From contig JAGKWU010000016.1 of NCBI GenBank assembly GCA_021151695.1, positions 62,001 to 126,000 of the forward strand: a stretch of DNA of 64,000 nt, in the 5' to 3' direction. This DNA is from Cellvibrionaceae bacterium. Its GTDB lineage: Bacteria > Pseudomonadota > Gammaproteobacteria > Pseudomonadales > Cellvibrionaceae. A program made the position numbers and the translations under genes. This document shows positions 1 to 9,429 of the stretch, piece by piece (positions within the stretch are counted from its first letter, which is position 1; each line of letters begins with the position of its first letter). The notes beneath the pieces were generated by a model. That model had not been told where the DNA came from and made no database searches. It was given only the letters and a program-made list of their open reading frames with translations.

Positions 1-449
1 CTGAAGATTTGTTCTGCAGCTTCCAGGCTATCAAATACGGTTTCTACCATGCGGTCATGCAAGAAGGCAGTTACAGCAGTACGATCAGCCGCTGAAATAG
101 CGCCCTGCACATAATAGGCAACGCCGCGTTCAACGCGCTTTACCGTTTCCAGGCCGGTGTTTTTGGCAATATCAGTCGCCTTGGAGGCCCAAGGGGAAAT
201 AGTTCCCAAGCGGGGAACCACAAGGAAAAGCTCGCCTTCATGGCTCACTTCACCCTCAACTTTGGGGCCGTAAGTCAGAAGCTGCTTCAATACACCGGTT
301 TGCTCGTCGGAAAGCGGTGCAGAAACATGGATAAAATGCACAAATTCGGAAGAAATCCCTTTAACACCAGGCACTTGCTGTTGAATGTTAGCCAGGAGTT
401 TTTGGGTACGGAAACTGGAAAGAGCGGGGGCGCCACGCAGAATCAGCAT
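1..449 (-). CDS. purL: Phosphoribosylformylglycinamidine synthase, N-terminal part (partial)
   Basis: Large FGAM synthase of purine biosynthesis, which uses ATP and glutamine to convert FGAR to FGAM in the cytosol. Only the first 149 residues are in the window; the gene runs off the left edge. Reading the minus strand from the ATG at 449 gives MLILRGAPALSSFRTQKL followed by a segment on taking turns between glutamine and substrate sites typical of the PurL N-terminal domain, including SAPLSDEQTGVLKQLLTYGP and VPRLGTISPWASKATDIA. The divergent neighbour is mltF, the arrangement found in Pseudomonas and E. coli relatives. The identification rests on recognisable N-terminal motifs and synteny; the catalytic and glutaminase domains are not visible. 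Confidence 0.93.
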   Translation of the reverse strand, partial: MLILRGAPALSSFRTQKLLANIQQQVPGVKGISSEFVHFIHVSAPLSDEQTGVLKQLLTYGPKVEGEVSHEGELFLVVPRLGTISPWASKATDIAKNTGLETVKRVERGVAYYVQGAISAADRTAVTAFLHDRMVETVFDSLEAAEQIF

Positions 450-1186
450 AGTGATTTGAGCCTCAAGCGTCGGGGGGATGGAAAATCGAGGCGCGCATTG
501 TACTGGATTTGGCGGCTGGCCGGTATGGAATTTTAGCCCTGCGGCCCCATCCCGAGCTCACCATTCAAGACGGAGTATATAAAGGAGTAAGTAGATCATT
601 ATAAAAAGATCGCGATTGCACAGGTATTTCAGAAACCTGCACAACATTTCTATTTTTCATGGGATTTGATTAATCACCGGAAAGGTATTCTCAGAAGATG
701 ATGACATTATTAATTAATGAAAAATTGTCGAAAATTTATGTTCGCGGTAAACCCCGGAAAAGCTCCGCCAAAAAAACGTCAATATAAGGATCGCCAAGGG
801 TTTTTAGCACAAAATAGCCTAAAATCCGACCAAATCTTTACAAAAAAAGCAGCAAGAAAAGGCTTTTGAGCCCGGAAAAGTAGCCCAAAAATGACGCACA
901 AATCAATAAAAATACATTTTTTTCGGCTTTTTTTCGCTTTATGAAATGCTGGGAGAGAAAATATAAGCTTTTGATTTTAAATAGAATCCCAAAAAAGAAG
1001 TCGCCAAAAGCGCCATTTGACTAACCTAATCATGTTCAAAAAACAAGCTAGGCAACCCACCGGCAAGCCTTTACCATGCTTCCTATGTGTTGCACGGGTC
1101 AAGAAAGGATTTTGATTCGGCATGAGTGCATATACGAAGTTATTTCCCATTTCGGGCGATGCAATTCAAAAACCGGAGATACCCCT
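450..1186. other. Divergent purL-mltF intergenic region
   Basis: A long non-coding stretch separating two divergent genes. It is clearly AT-rich from about 590 to 1020, with many A and T runs, as expected for promoters in both directions. A short reading frame could extend mltF upstream to 1076, but its residues do not resemble MltF or a signal peptide. I see no RNA gene or convincing operator. Confidence 0.5.
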
Positions 1187-2719
1187 ATGGCCTATAGATA
1201 TTTAATGGAAGGCCGCAAGCGAACAGTTGTAAAACGATTTTCTATTTCAAATTTATTGATTGCGCTTTTACTTATTTGTTCCACTGCTTTTATTAACCGC
1301 AGCGCTCCTGCCAACAAACTAGAACAAGTTATTACCGCAGGTGAATTGCGCGTATTGGCCCGCACAGGCCCACTGAGTCACTATCAAGGCCCTGAGGGCA
1401 CCACAGGTTTTGAATACAGCTTGCTCAAAGGCTTTGCTGATGAACTGGGTGTTAAGCTCGTATTAACTGAGGCCGAACAATTTAGCGGCTTGCTGCAAAC
1501 CAATTCCGAATCTGCAATTGATTTGATCAGCCCCACCGCCATCAATAATCATTCGGCAAAAGAGCAATTGCGTTTTAGCAGCGCATTTTTGCAACTTGAA
1601 TTTCAGTTGATTTACAACAGTAATCAAACTGCTCCTGCTGATTTGAAAGCATTAGCTGGTAAAAAAGTGCTTTATGTTAACAAAGCCTCTGTACCTGTCG
1701 CCATGCAGGAACTGCAACAGTCCATGCCGGAAATACAATGGGAAGTCGTTGAAAACGTCGAAATGACGGACCTGCTGGAAATGATTGAGCGCGGCACAGC
1801 AGATTATGCCGTGGTGGACTCTGCTATTTATGACATACATCGCTATTCCTATCCCCACGCGCAAGTCGCTTTCAACATAGATAAACCACGTGACCTGGCA
1901 TGGGCATTCACCAAATCACGCGACAACAGCCTGTACGATGCTGCACAAAAATATCTGGATAAAATTAAAAACAACGGTCAGCTCGCACAAATTTCTGCGC
2001 ACTTTTTTGAACAATATATTGATGTAAATACTGACGATGCGCTGATGTTTACCCAGCGCATTGAAAATCGCTTTCCACGCTGGGCGGAAAGCATCAAATT
2101 AGCGGCAACCCAATACAATCTTGATTGGCAATTGGTGGCAGCCATTGGTTATCAGGAATCACAATGGATTCCAAATGCACAGTCACCTACTGGCGTGCGC
2201 GGATTTATGATGCTTACGCCTGAAACTGCGCGTGAGCTGGGCGTTAAAAATCTTGATGACCCAAAACAAAGTATTAATGGCGGCGCCAAATACATGCGCT
2301 ACCTGTTGGACACTTTACCTGAAGCTATTAAAGGCGATGATCGCCTCTATATGGCGCTGGCAGCTTACAATCAAGGCATAGGCCACCTGGATGATGCGCG
2401 ATCGCTTACTCGCCGATTAAAAGGCGATGCGAATAGTTGGGCTGATGTAAGTAAAAACTTCCCCCTGTTAGCCAGGCAGGAATACTACAGTAAAGCTATG
2501 TTTGGTTACTCTCGCGGGTGGGAAGCAGTAAATTACGTTAAACGCGTTTTAAACTATCAAAAACTTCTCGCATTCCGTGAAAAGCAAGAGCAATTGCGCA
2601 TTGCGACCAGCGTAAACGATGATGAACTGAATTTTACCAGCGCACCTCAGGAAAAAAGTGCGCTGGAAAAAATTAATCGCATTCGTTTGAGCAGCAACTC
2701 AGGCCTGTCATTTTTGTAA
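1187..2719 (+). CDS. mltF: Membrane-bound lytic murein transglycosylase F
   Basis: Cleaves the MurNAc-GlcNAc bond of peptidoglycan with formation of 1,6-anhydro-MurNAc, acting at the periplasmic face. The 510-residue protein has an N-terminal membrane/signal segment (about 20-40), an ABC-transporter-type solute-binding domain (about 45-270) and a C-terminal SLT domain (about 290-430). The SLT catalytic glutamate is about residue 324 in the GYQESQW motif, followed by GVRGFMMLTPETARELG and LAAYNQGIGHL. Size and domain order match MltF. The ATG at 1187 is preferred over one at 1076 because GGAGA lies about 9 bases upstream and the protein then begins with a basic stretch plus hydrophobic anchor. 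The gene is divergent from purL, as in related genomes. Confidence 0.93.
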   Translation: MAYRYLMEGRKRTVVKRFSISNLLIALLLICSTAFINRSAPANKLEQVITAGELRVLARTGPLSHYQGPEGTTGFEYSLLKGFADELGVKLVLTEAEQFSGLLQTNSESAIDLISPTAINNHSAKEQLRFSSAFLQLEFQLIYNSNQTAPADLKALAGKKVLYVNKASVPVAMQELQQSMPEIQWEVVENVEMTDLLEMIERGTADYAVVDSAIYDIHRYSYPHAQVAFNIDKPRDLAWAFTKSRDNSLYDAAQKYLDKIKNNGQLAQISAHFFEQYIDVNTDDALMFTQRIENRFPRWAESIKLAATQYNLDWQLVAAIGYQESQWIPNAQSPTGVRGFMMLTPETARELGVKNLDDPKQSINGGAKYMRYLLDTLPEAIKGDDRLYMALAAYNQGIGHLDDARSLTRRLKGDANSWADVSKNFPLLARQEYYSKAMFGYSRGWEAVNYVKRVLNYQKLLAFREKQEQLRIATSVNDDELNFTSAPQEKSALEKINRIRLSSNSGLSFL

Positions 2720-2722
2720 AGC

Positions 2723-2744
2723 TTCCGGGATAGTTATCCCGGAA
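2723..2744. terminator. Hairpin between convergent genes
   Basis: A perfect 10-bp stem (TTCCGGGATA / TATCCCGGAA) with a 2-base spacer begins 4 bases after the mltF stop. No T-run follows on the plus strand, so it may be a processing or stabilising hairpin rather than a strong intrinsic terminator. Confidence 0.45.
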
Positions 2745-2819
2745 CACTTGCCATCGTAAACAGTAAACTTGTAGCGCCAAAACCAAGACACATTCGCGCC
2801 GCTTTATTTATTGGCAGAT

Positions 2820-4304
2820 TCATTTATCAATAGGCACCAACTCTAGCACCAAGCCAGATTTAGTCGCAGTTGCAGGCGAAGTGATTGGTGCTACCGCATT
2901 GTGTTCTTGCACCCTTTGCTCTTTTTTCTGCTCCTGCACTCTCTGCTCCAAAATCCGGGACAATTGCTTACGCTTGTACTGCTCCACCCAGGCAACACAT
3001 TTTTCTGCCTGAGCCTGCATTCCCGGCGTTTGTTCTAGCGCTTTTGCCAATAAACTGTAAGCTTCGCCGAGCCCGGAAAACTCCGGATAAAGTTTATGCA
3101 TGCCATTCAATAATTTAATCGCCTGTTTATTATCACCTTGATAATGCAACTGCTGCGCTAATTGCATGCGCAGAGCTGGTTCAAGTGGTGCAAAATCCGG
3201 CACTACAAACAATATCTGTTTGTAGACTACTGTGAGCTTATCGAAACGCTTTTTCGCTAACCACAATCGCAGGTATAACTCACCAAAGTCTTTCATCAAT
3301 GCTGGCTTCTTACAGGCACATAGGAATTCAAAATAGCGATCGTAAAACGATGTCTCCTGCGGAAACTGTTTAAACGCTTGATAAAAACCTGCAACCAATT
3401 GTTCGTAATAACCCTCTTTTAACATCACATCGAGCTTGGCGTTAAGCTGCTCTATTTCAGGACGGGATTCATCTTCATCATCCATGCGTGCGCTATATCC
3501 CAGCTGCGTTTGATATTGGAACAACATGTATCCCATCAAATGGAACATAACCACCGTGTAATAATTGGAGATGATGCCTTGTAGCAAATGGAAAAGCGCA
3601 GGCACGGCATTACCAATAATGCCTTCCAGCACGGCCACTGAACTCACCATGATCAACAAGAACGCCATCAAGAGTCCGTAAGGCAGACCTATGGCAGCAA
3701 TCATCGACAGCGCGTTCAAAGGATTCAGCGCACTAAGTAAACTTTGGGTGATAGCAAAACGAATTAACATTGCAGGATAAGCACATACCACTATTGTCAG
3801 GAGAAACCCGCCTACGGTCATACCGAGATAGTAGCCACCCGCAATCACAATACCGGCCAACAAAGCAGTCATAAGAATTAACTGTCGCAGCAGCCTGATA
3901 CCACCCTCATAGGCATCCATCACATCGGGTGCTTTCATCTCCCCCAGCGCAGTGCGTTCCAGGCAAGTGAAGCTGTATTTCATAACAGAGCCAGCTGCAA
4001 ACAAATAAAGAATTACTGTTACATAAGCGATGAACGGCATCAGGCTCAATACAAACGTAAGCACGGCCATGCCGATGATGAGGCTCAGGGACGAGCTATT
4101 CAGCGGATACCGAAACGCCTCTGGCAAACGACGCCAGAACGGCGGAACAGTGTTACCCGAACCCAGGCTTTCCAATGGTGTGGAGCAACAAAAGCAACGC
4201 CTGTCACGCTGACTGTCATCTACACATTTGTCGCATAGAAAAGTCGTGCAGTTATGACAATGGTAGGTTGCACCGGAGAGAGGATGATATTTGCAATGAT
4301 TCAT
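2820..4304 (-). CDS. Multi-pass membrane protein with N-terminal zinc-finger-like motif and TPR-like C-terminus
   Basis: No named family recognised. The 494-residue protein starts with a compact Cys/His cluster in its first 45 residues (HCKYHPLSGATYHCHNC, then CDKC and CFCC), resembling a B-box-type zinc-binding module. About six to seven hydrophobic segments follow between roughly 70 and 270. The C-terminal 200 residues are soluble, alpha-helical and TPR-like (for example QLHYQGDNKQAIKLLNGMHKLYPEFSGLGEAYSLLAKAL), and end in a charged Glu/Gln/Lys stretch. It lies 14 bases downstream of the rhomboid protease gene on the same strand, so the two are very probably co-transcribed. The rhomboid also ends in a TPR-like tail. 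Inference: a partner, regulator or substrate-presenting factor for the rhomboid. Confidence 0.75.
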   Translation of the reverse strand: MNHCKYHPLSGATYHCHNCTTFLCDKCVDDSQRDRRCFCCSTPLESLGSGNTVPPFWRRLPEAFRYPLNSSSLSLIIGMAVLTFVLSLMPFIAYVTVILYLFAAGSVMKYSFTCLERTALGEMKAPDVMDAYEGGIRLLRQLILMTALLAGIVIAGGYYLGMTVGGFLLTIVVCAYPAMLIRFAITQSLLSALNPLNALSMIAAIGLPYGLLMAFLLIMVSSVAVLEGIIGNAVPALFHLLQGIISNYYTVVMFHLMGYMLFQYQTQLGYSARMDDEDESRPEIEQLNAKLDVMLKEGYYEQLVAGFYQAFKQFPQETSFYDRYFEFLCACKKPALMKDFGELYLRLWLAKKRFDKLTVVYKQILFVVPDFAPLEPALRMQLAQQLHYQGDNKQAIKLLNGMHKLYPEFSGLGEAYSLLAKALEQTPGMQAQAEKCVAWVEQYKRKQLSRILEQRVQEQKKEQRVQEHNAVAPITSPATATKSGLVLELVPIDK

Positions 4305-4318
4305 GGTGACCTCCTGTC

Positions 4319-5740
4319 TTAATGGCCAGCGGTTTTGGCCAATTGTTCGAACCGGGTTCTCTTGGCGTGGTCATTCAATTGTTGATAAGCCTTCGCCAAC
4401 TTGGCAGCAAAGACCGGCATAGTGGAATCTTTGCAACCACATTGTTGCAATTGCTGATAGATAGCTTCGGCAGATTCAGCACTGGCATGATTGGCAAACT
4501 GCACACCGAGCTTTATCAACTGCTGCTCGTCCAAAGCACCATGCACTTCCGGATTATCTCGCCAGATTTTATCCAGCTTTTTAAGTTCGGCAGGCATCAG
4601 GGATGGCAAACACAACAGTTTCACCGTCGCTTTTTCAAACGCTTCACCGCGATTAAGACGCAACAAGTTGTAGCGAATCAACGAGAGGCTAAAACTCTCG
4701 CCCTCTGCAGCAATCAGCGTATCAACTAATTTGAGCGCGCGATCGAATTGAAATTGTTCAATCGCCTTATAGATATCCGCCATTTTTTGTTGCTGCGGGT
4801 CGCCGACCTGATCATTTTCGATATAGTCAGTATTGAGTAACTTGCGGTTGACCACCCAGGTAATGCCAATTAATAAAGCACCTGCAATAAATCCGCCGGT
4901 GTGAGCCATAAAAGCTACGTTAGATTCCGCATCCTCAAAATAACTAAATAACTCTTTACCTACATAAAAAGGCAAAATCATCAGCGCTGGCGCCCTGAAA
5001 TAACCGACCAGAAAAAACAGCCAGTAAAAAAACTCAATTTTCTTTAACCGGAACAAGGCCAGATACATAGCCATTACACCGGATATAGCACCGGAAGCCC
5101 CCACTAACGGAATACTGCTATCCATATGCATCAATACTTGCGCGGCGCCGCCGCCAACACCGGCCAATAAATAAAACAACAGAAATCGCCAATGCCCAAC
5201 GGCCGCCTCCACAGCAAAGCCGCACACAATCAGAAAGAACATATTGCCCAGCAGATGCATGATGCCGCCGTGCAAAAACTGGTAACTGATAAAATCGAAC
5301 GCTTGCAGCTTATCCGCACGCAATCCGAACGCGTTTTGACTGATGGACGCAATTAACTTCTGGATACGCTCACGCTCTGTATCCCAGTGATTATAAAAGG
5401 AGGGCTCAAATAGCTGGCGCGCATTCTTTTTCATGTACTCGTAAAAATCATCGCGCATTAGCAGGGTTATCATGACCTGGGGATACGCCTCCCGCTCATA
5501 CTCTTCGCGCACCTGATCAAAGAGCTTGGTCTCTTTGTGATCTTCGAGGTAATTTTGGAACAGTGGCCATTCGCGTTCGAAATATTCGCTTTGTGAATAG
5601 GCATCCAATGCGGTGTGAAGTTTTTTCTGATCACCACTTTGGTAAACAAAAAACACCAGAATATTAATAAGGACAATAAAACACAGCATGACCGGCGCAT
5701 GACGCCAATCCAGCTGCTTTTCAGTGGGGACAATGATCAT
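4319..5740 (-). CDS. Rhomboid-family intramembrane serine protease with extended N- and C-terminal domains
   Basis: Cleaves transmembrane substrates within the inner membrane. The rhomboid core shows the HGGIMHLLGNM motif, the nucleophile in GASGAISG (Ser about 217) and the general-base histidine in AHTGG (about 280). A transmembrane segment near the N-terminus is followed by a charged extracytoplasmic region of about 100 residues before the core, and about 170 TPR-like residues follow it. At 473 residues it is far larger than GlpG. The ATG at 5740 (MIIVPTEKQLDW) is chosen because it begins just before the first hydrophobic helix and has GGA about 11 bases upstream; in-frame starts at 5788 and 5800 (TTG) are alternatives. 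It heads a likely two-gene operon with the zinc-finger/TPR membrane gene. Confidence 0.85.
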   Translation of the reverse strand: MIIVPTEKQLDWRHAPVMLCFIVLINILVFFVYQSGDQKKLHTALDAYSQSEYFEREWPLFQNYLEDHKETKLFDQVREEYEREAYPQVMITLLMRDDFYEYMKKNARQLFEPSFYNHWDTERERIQKLIASISQNAFGLRADKLQAFDFISYQFLHGGIMHLLGNMFFLIVCGFAVEAAVGHWRFLLFYLLAGVGGGAAQVLMHMDSSIPLVGASGAISGVMAMYLALFRLKKIEFFYWLFFLVGYFRAPALMILPFYVGKELFSYFEDAESNVAFMAHTGGFIAGALLIGITWVVNRKLLNTDYIENDQVGDPQQQKMADIYKAIEQFQFDRALKLVDTLIAAEGESFSLSLIRYNLLRLNRGEAFEKATVKLLCLPSLMPAELKKLDKIWRDNPEVHGALDEQQLIKLGVQFANHASAESAEAIYQQLQQCGCKDSTMPVFAAKLAKAYQQLNDHAKRTRFEQLAKTAGH

Positions 5741-5962
5741 TATTGTGGCATTCCATTTGTGATACGACCAAACCAATCGCCCTGCCATACTAGCGGGCAA
5801 TAATACGAAAATCTACGCGCCCTCCCCCCGAAATTAAAACGCTTTCACCTGTAAATACCGGCACCCTACTCGGTTATTTTTTGTAAAAGGCATTTTTTCA
5901 TCGCCTTATGATCACATAGACTATAAGAATTCAATTCATAACAATATCCGGGAGTTTTTACT

Positions 5963-8464
5963 ATGGCATCAGCCCCACGCAAATCCAGCTGGCTCATCAC
6001 CTGGCCTGTCACCTGCTTGGCCATTGGCTTGTCTTTACCCTTGCAGGCTTGGTCCAAAGAGCCGACGCTAACACTCAATGACAAAGAATATTTTGAAACC
6101 CGGGGACTGAACGTACTTGTGTTTAGCAACTGGTACGACGGATTGTTCAGCGATTCAAAAACCAGTGGAGTGGAGTTAATTCATCACGGGTTACGCAGCG
6201 TCACAAACGGTGATCTCCGTTTGCAAACAACGCCCGAACAATGGGACCCTATCCCCAAATTCAAAGAGCGAAAAATAAATAAGGCGGAGCAATCCATAGA
6301 GGCTTTTATGGAATATCCGGATTACCAATTCGAATATTCCATTAAAGTGCAGGCGCAGGATTCCGGTGTTGTTATCAGTGTTAACCTACCCAAAAACTTA
6401 CCAGAAGCGCTGGTAAATCGCGCTGGTTTTAACCTGGAGTTTTTACCCTCCGCTTATTTTCACAAAGCCTTCCTGATGGATGAAACCAGCGGTGCACTGC
6501 CCTACTATCCCAGTGGCCTGAAAGAAATTAACAGCGTCGCAACACCATTGCCGTTAGCGCAGGGAAATAAATTGGTACTGGCGCCTGGTGACGATGAGCA
6601 TCAAGTCAGCATTCAATCAAGCACCATTCCCCTTTCACTTTACGATGGCAGAACCAAAGCACAAAACGGATGGTTTGTTGTACGCAGTGTGTTACCAGCC
6701 AATCAAACCGGAAAAGTCCTTGAATGGAAACTCAGTGCCACAAGTCAGAAAAACTGGCTGCGTGAACCTGTTATAGGTCATTCACAAGTTGGCTATTATC
6801 CAGCGCAGAAAAAAGTAGCGGTAATTGAACTCGACCAAAATGACAAACGCAAACCGGAAATAAAACTATTTAAAATAAATGGTGATGGCAGCAATAGCCT
6901 GGCATTAAGTAACAAAGGTAAGGATTGGGGAAAATATTTACGCTATAACTACCGCCAATTCGATTTCAGCAGCATTAACGAACCAGGCCTCTATCTAATT
7001 GAATATGGCAACCAGCGCACCGAGCCATTTCGCATCGCGAGCGATGTGTTGAATAATGCATGGCAACCCAGCCTCGACACGTACCTGCCAATACAAATGG
7101 ATCACGTGATGGTGAACGAAGCCTATCGCGTCTGGCACGGAGCATCCCATTTGGATGACGCACTGCAAGCTCCAGTCAACCACGAGCATTTTGATTTGTA
7201 CGCTCAGGGGCCAACCACAGATACACCCTATAAACCAGGAGAACATATTCCCGGTTTAAACATTGGTGGCTGGTTTGATGCGGGAGATTTTGACATACGC
7301 ACACAAACCCACTATGACGTGGTCATGCACTTGGTAAATACCTGGGAAAAATTTGGCTTGAAGCGCGACGTAACCAGTGTGGACTACAACAAGAAACTGG
7401 TGGAGTTGCACCAGGCGGATGGCAAGCCTGATTTGCTGCAACAGATTGAACACGGAACCCTCGCCTTAATTTCACAGTTTAGAGCTGTGGGCCATGCAAT
7501 TCCCGGGATAGTGGAAGCTCATATCGACCAGTACACCCATTTGGGAGATGCCAGTACCAAAACCGACAATTTAATTTTTGATGCCAAAAAACGTGAGGGC
7601 GAAAGCGATGGTTTTAAAAGCGGAAACTTCGATGATCGCTGGGCGTTTACCAGTAAATCTACTCCGCTGAATTACGGTTCCATAGCTGCACTGGCCGCTG
7701 CAAGCCGTGCGCTCGCGCAACAAAACCCGGCCTTGGCCAATGAATCAATTAACACGGCCAAAAAAGCATGGGCAGAAGAACAAGCCAAAGCCAAGCCTGA
7801 TCTTTTCCATTGGGGCAACACCACTGGCGGAAAATTGGAAGATGAAAAAATCAAAGCCGCTACTGAATTATTACTCGCCACCGGCGATAAACAATACGCA
7901 GCAGCCATCGCCGATTTGTTGCCGCAATTGAAGGCCAGCTTTCCAGCGCATATTCCCTGGTTGCTGCGCGCATTACCGGTAATGCCTAAAGAGTTCGCTA
8001 CCGAAATACGTAAGCTGGCGGAAGATTACAAAGCGAATCTCGCCACTATAGAAACGAAAAACCCCTATGCTGTGCCTATTACCGAAGGTGGTTGGGCAGG
8101 GAATGGATGGGTGATTCGCTTTGCTATCAACAATTATTATTTGCATAAAGCCTTTCCCGACCTGGTAAGCCGCGAATCTGTATTGCAAGGTTTGAACTAT
8201 TTGTATGGTACCCACCCAGCACATAATTTGTCCTTTGTATCCAACGTGGGCACCCATGCAAAAGAAGTTGCTTACGGTATGAATCGCGCGGATTTCACGT
8301 CTATTCCCGGTGGTGTCGTGCCAGGTGTTTTAATACTCAAACCTGACTATCCGGAAAACCATGAAGACTGGCCGTTCTTTTGGGGAGAAAATGAATATGT
8401 AATTGATGAAGCCGCCAGTTATATATTCCTTGTTAATGCTGCAGAAGAGCTTTTGAAAGAATAA
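5963..8464 (+). CDS. Secreted glycoside hydrolase family 9 (cellulase-type) protein
   Basis: Predicted exported beta-glucan hydrolase, 833 residues, with an N-terminal signal peptide (cleavage near QAWSKE). Residues about 35-265 form a beta-rich region of unknown type. A cellulase-N-type Ig-like domain follows (about 270-360, starting REPVIGHSQVGYYP), then the (alpha/alpha)6 GH9 domain. Catalytic features are GGWFDAGDFD (Asp 439 and Asp 442, base and activating residues), HNLSFVSNVG, and the C-terminal ENEYVIDEAASYIF containing the probable general acid. No carbohydrate-binding module, dockerin or GlyGly tail is visible. GGGAG lies about 9 bases upstream of the ATG. Family assignment is strong; whether it is an endoglucanase, exo-beta-glucosidase or xyloglucan enzyme cannot be read from sequence. 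Confidence 0.9.
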   Translation: MASAPRKSSWLITWPVTCLAIGLSLPLQAWSKEPTLTLNDKEYFETRGLNVLVFSNWYDGLFSDSKTSGVELIHHGLRSVTNGDLRLQTTPEQWDPIPKFKERKINKAEQSIEAFMEYPDYQFEYSIKVQAQDSGVVISVNLPKNLPEALVNRAGFNLEFLPSAYFHKAFLMDETSGALPYYPSGLKEINSVATPLPLAQGNKLVLAPGDDEHQVSIQSSTIPLSLYDGRTKAQNGWFVVRSVLPANQTGKVLEWKLSATSQKNWLREPVIGHSQVGYYPAQKKVAVIELDQNDKRKPEIKLFKINGDGSNSLALSNKGKDWGKYLRYNYRQFDFSSINEPGLYLIEYGNQRTEPFRIASDVLNNAWQPSLDTYLPIQMDHVMVNEAYRVWHGASHLDDALQAPVNHEHFDLYAQGPTTDTPYKPGEHIPGLNIGGWFDAGDFDIRTQTHYDVVMHLVNTWEKFGLKRDVTSVDYNKKLVELHQADGKPDLLQQIEHGTLALISQFRAVGHAIPGIVEAHIDQYTHLGDASTKTDNLIFDAKKREGESDGFKSGNFDDRWAFTSKSTPLNYGSIAALAAASRALAQQNPALANESINTAKKAWAEEQAKAKPDLFHWGNTTGGKLEDEKIKAATELLLATGDKQYAAAIADLLPQLKASFPAHIPWLLRALPVMPKEFATEIRKLAEDYKANLATIETKNPYAVPITEGGWAGNGWVIRFAINNYYLHKAFPDLVSRESVLQGLNYLYGTHPAHNLSFVSNVGTHAKEVAYGMNRADFTSIPGGVVPGVLILKPDYPENHEDWPFFWGENEYVIDEAASYIFLVNAAEELLKE

Positions 8465-8477
8465 TCGTACCGACAAT

Positions 8478-8507
8478 AACAAAGCCCGCCAAAAGGCGGG
8501 CTTTGTT
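8478..8507. terminator. Strong bidirectional terminator
   Basis: A perfect 13-bp stem (AACAAAGCCCGCC / GGCGGGCTTTGTT) closed by AAAA lies between the GH9 gene and convergent tadA. It overlaps the last two bases of the tadA stop codon. Confidence 0.85.
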
Positions 8508-9021
8508 ATTCAAGTTCACTGTTTTTGCTGTCAACTTTCTGCTGCTTGATTGCCTCACGCCTGCGCCGAAAAAAATCACTGAGCTGATGTTGGCACTCCT
8601 GTGCAAGTACACCTGAATCCAACGCAATGCGATGATTAAAATACGCCGCATCCAATAACCGCGATTGACTCACCACCGCACCGGCCTTTGGCTCTGTAGT
8701 GCCAAACACCAAGCGCGCTATACGCGAATGCACCAACGCTCCCACGCACATGGTGCAAGGCTCAAGCGTTACGTAAAGCGTTGCATCTACCACACGATAA
8801 TTAGCTAGCTTTTGCGCTGCAGCGCGCAGTGCGATGACTTCGGCATGGGCAGTAGGATCATGGCTCGTAATCGGCTGGTTAAAACCCTCACCAATAATTT
8901 CATCGCCCTGCACTATCACAGCACCCACAGGAACTTCGCCCAGGGCTTCGCCCTGACTGGCAAGCTCAAGCGCGCGGCGCATGTAATTTTCGTCACGCAA
9001 TTGTTGTTCGTTGCTGTCCAA
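8506..9021 (-). CDS. tadA: tRNA-specific adenosine deaminase
   Basis: Deaminates A34 to inosine in tRNA-Arg(ACG), enabling wobble decoding; zinc-dependent and cytosolic. The 171-residue protein carries the deaminase signature HAEVIALRAA (zinc His and catalytic Glu) and PCTMCVGALVHSRI (two zinc Cys), preceded by EVPVGAVIV. The C-terminal FFRRRREAIKQQK is the typical basic tail. The start is a TTG at 9021, two bases after the stop of the DUF1653 gene, with AAAGG about 9 bases upstream. An internal ATG at 8982 (MRRALELAS) would remove residues conserved in E. coli TadA. It is likely co-transcribed with the upstream small gene. Confidence 0.93.
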   Translation of the reverse strand: MDSNEQQLRDENYMRRALELASQGEALGEVPVGAVIVQGDEIIGEGFNQPITSHDPTAHAEVIALRAAAQKLANYRVVDATLYVTLEPCTMCVGALVHSRIARLVFGTTEPKAGAVVSQSRLLDAAYFNHRIALDSGVLAQECQHQLSDFFRRRREAIKQQKVDSKNSELE

Positions 9022-9023
9022 AT

Positions 9024-9281
9024 TTAATTACCTTTGGAAGAGCGTATTGCTGCCAGTTCTTGTTCATCCAATTCACGGACAAACGCAAAACGAGGAATTA
9101 CTTCACCACCAATTTCGACGGTTTCCGTAAACATTTCCAGAGGGCGTACCCACCAGGAGAAGTCGCCATAGAGGCATTGGTAGACAACTACCGCCTCTCT
9201 GGTTTCGCTGTGGTGGGCGATTTGGAAGACGTAGTAGTTGTTGTTTTTGTAGTGGCGGTATAGACCAGGTTTTAGATTCAT
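9024..9281 (-). CDS. DUF1653 domain protein
   Basis: A small 85-residue protein starting MNLKPGLYRHYKNNNYYV and containing DFSWWVRPLEMFTETVEIGG, the conserved core of the DUF1653 family. Its function is unknown in the family. It is compact and probably a beta-sheet fold without transmembrane segments. It lies two bases upstream of tadA, suggesting translational coupling of the two. Confidence 0.87.
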   Translation of the reverse strand: MNLKPGLYRHYKNNNYYVFQIAHHSETREAVVVYQCLYGDFSWWVRPLEMFTETVEIGGEVIPRFAFVRELDEQELAAIRSSKGN

Positions 9282-9395
9282 AATTTTTCTTCACATTTCC
9301 AAATAGTGGCACCAAACGGGTCCCCGTCTGAGCTCCCCGAGCAATTTTCTGAAGCGCGCAGGAAACAGGAGCGATTCGGGGTCGCCTTTCTTTTG

Positions 9396-9429
9396 GTTAC
9401 TTTTCTTTGGCGAAGCAAAGAAAAGTGAC
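9396..9429. repeat. Palindromic dispersed-repeat element
   Basis: A long hairpin with a 14-bp stem including one G-T pair: GTTACTTTTCTTTG on the left and CAAAGAAAAGTGAC on the right, with spacer GCGAAG. It sits in the 172-base gap between the CoA-transferase and DUF1653 genes. The surrounding text (GGTCGCCTTTCTTTTGGTTACT, then CTCGCC) looks like an intergenic repeat I recognise from several proteobacterial genera, such as Xanthomonas and Pseudomonas. No A- or T-run makes it a classical terminator. Confidence 0.7.

Noticed and set aside
1076..1186. Upstream extension of mltF
   Set aside because: The added residues do not look like MltF or a signal peptide and the downstream ATG has a good ribosome-binding site.
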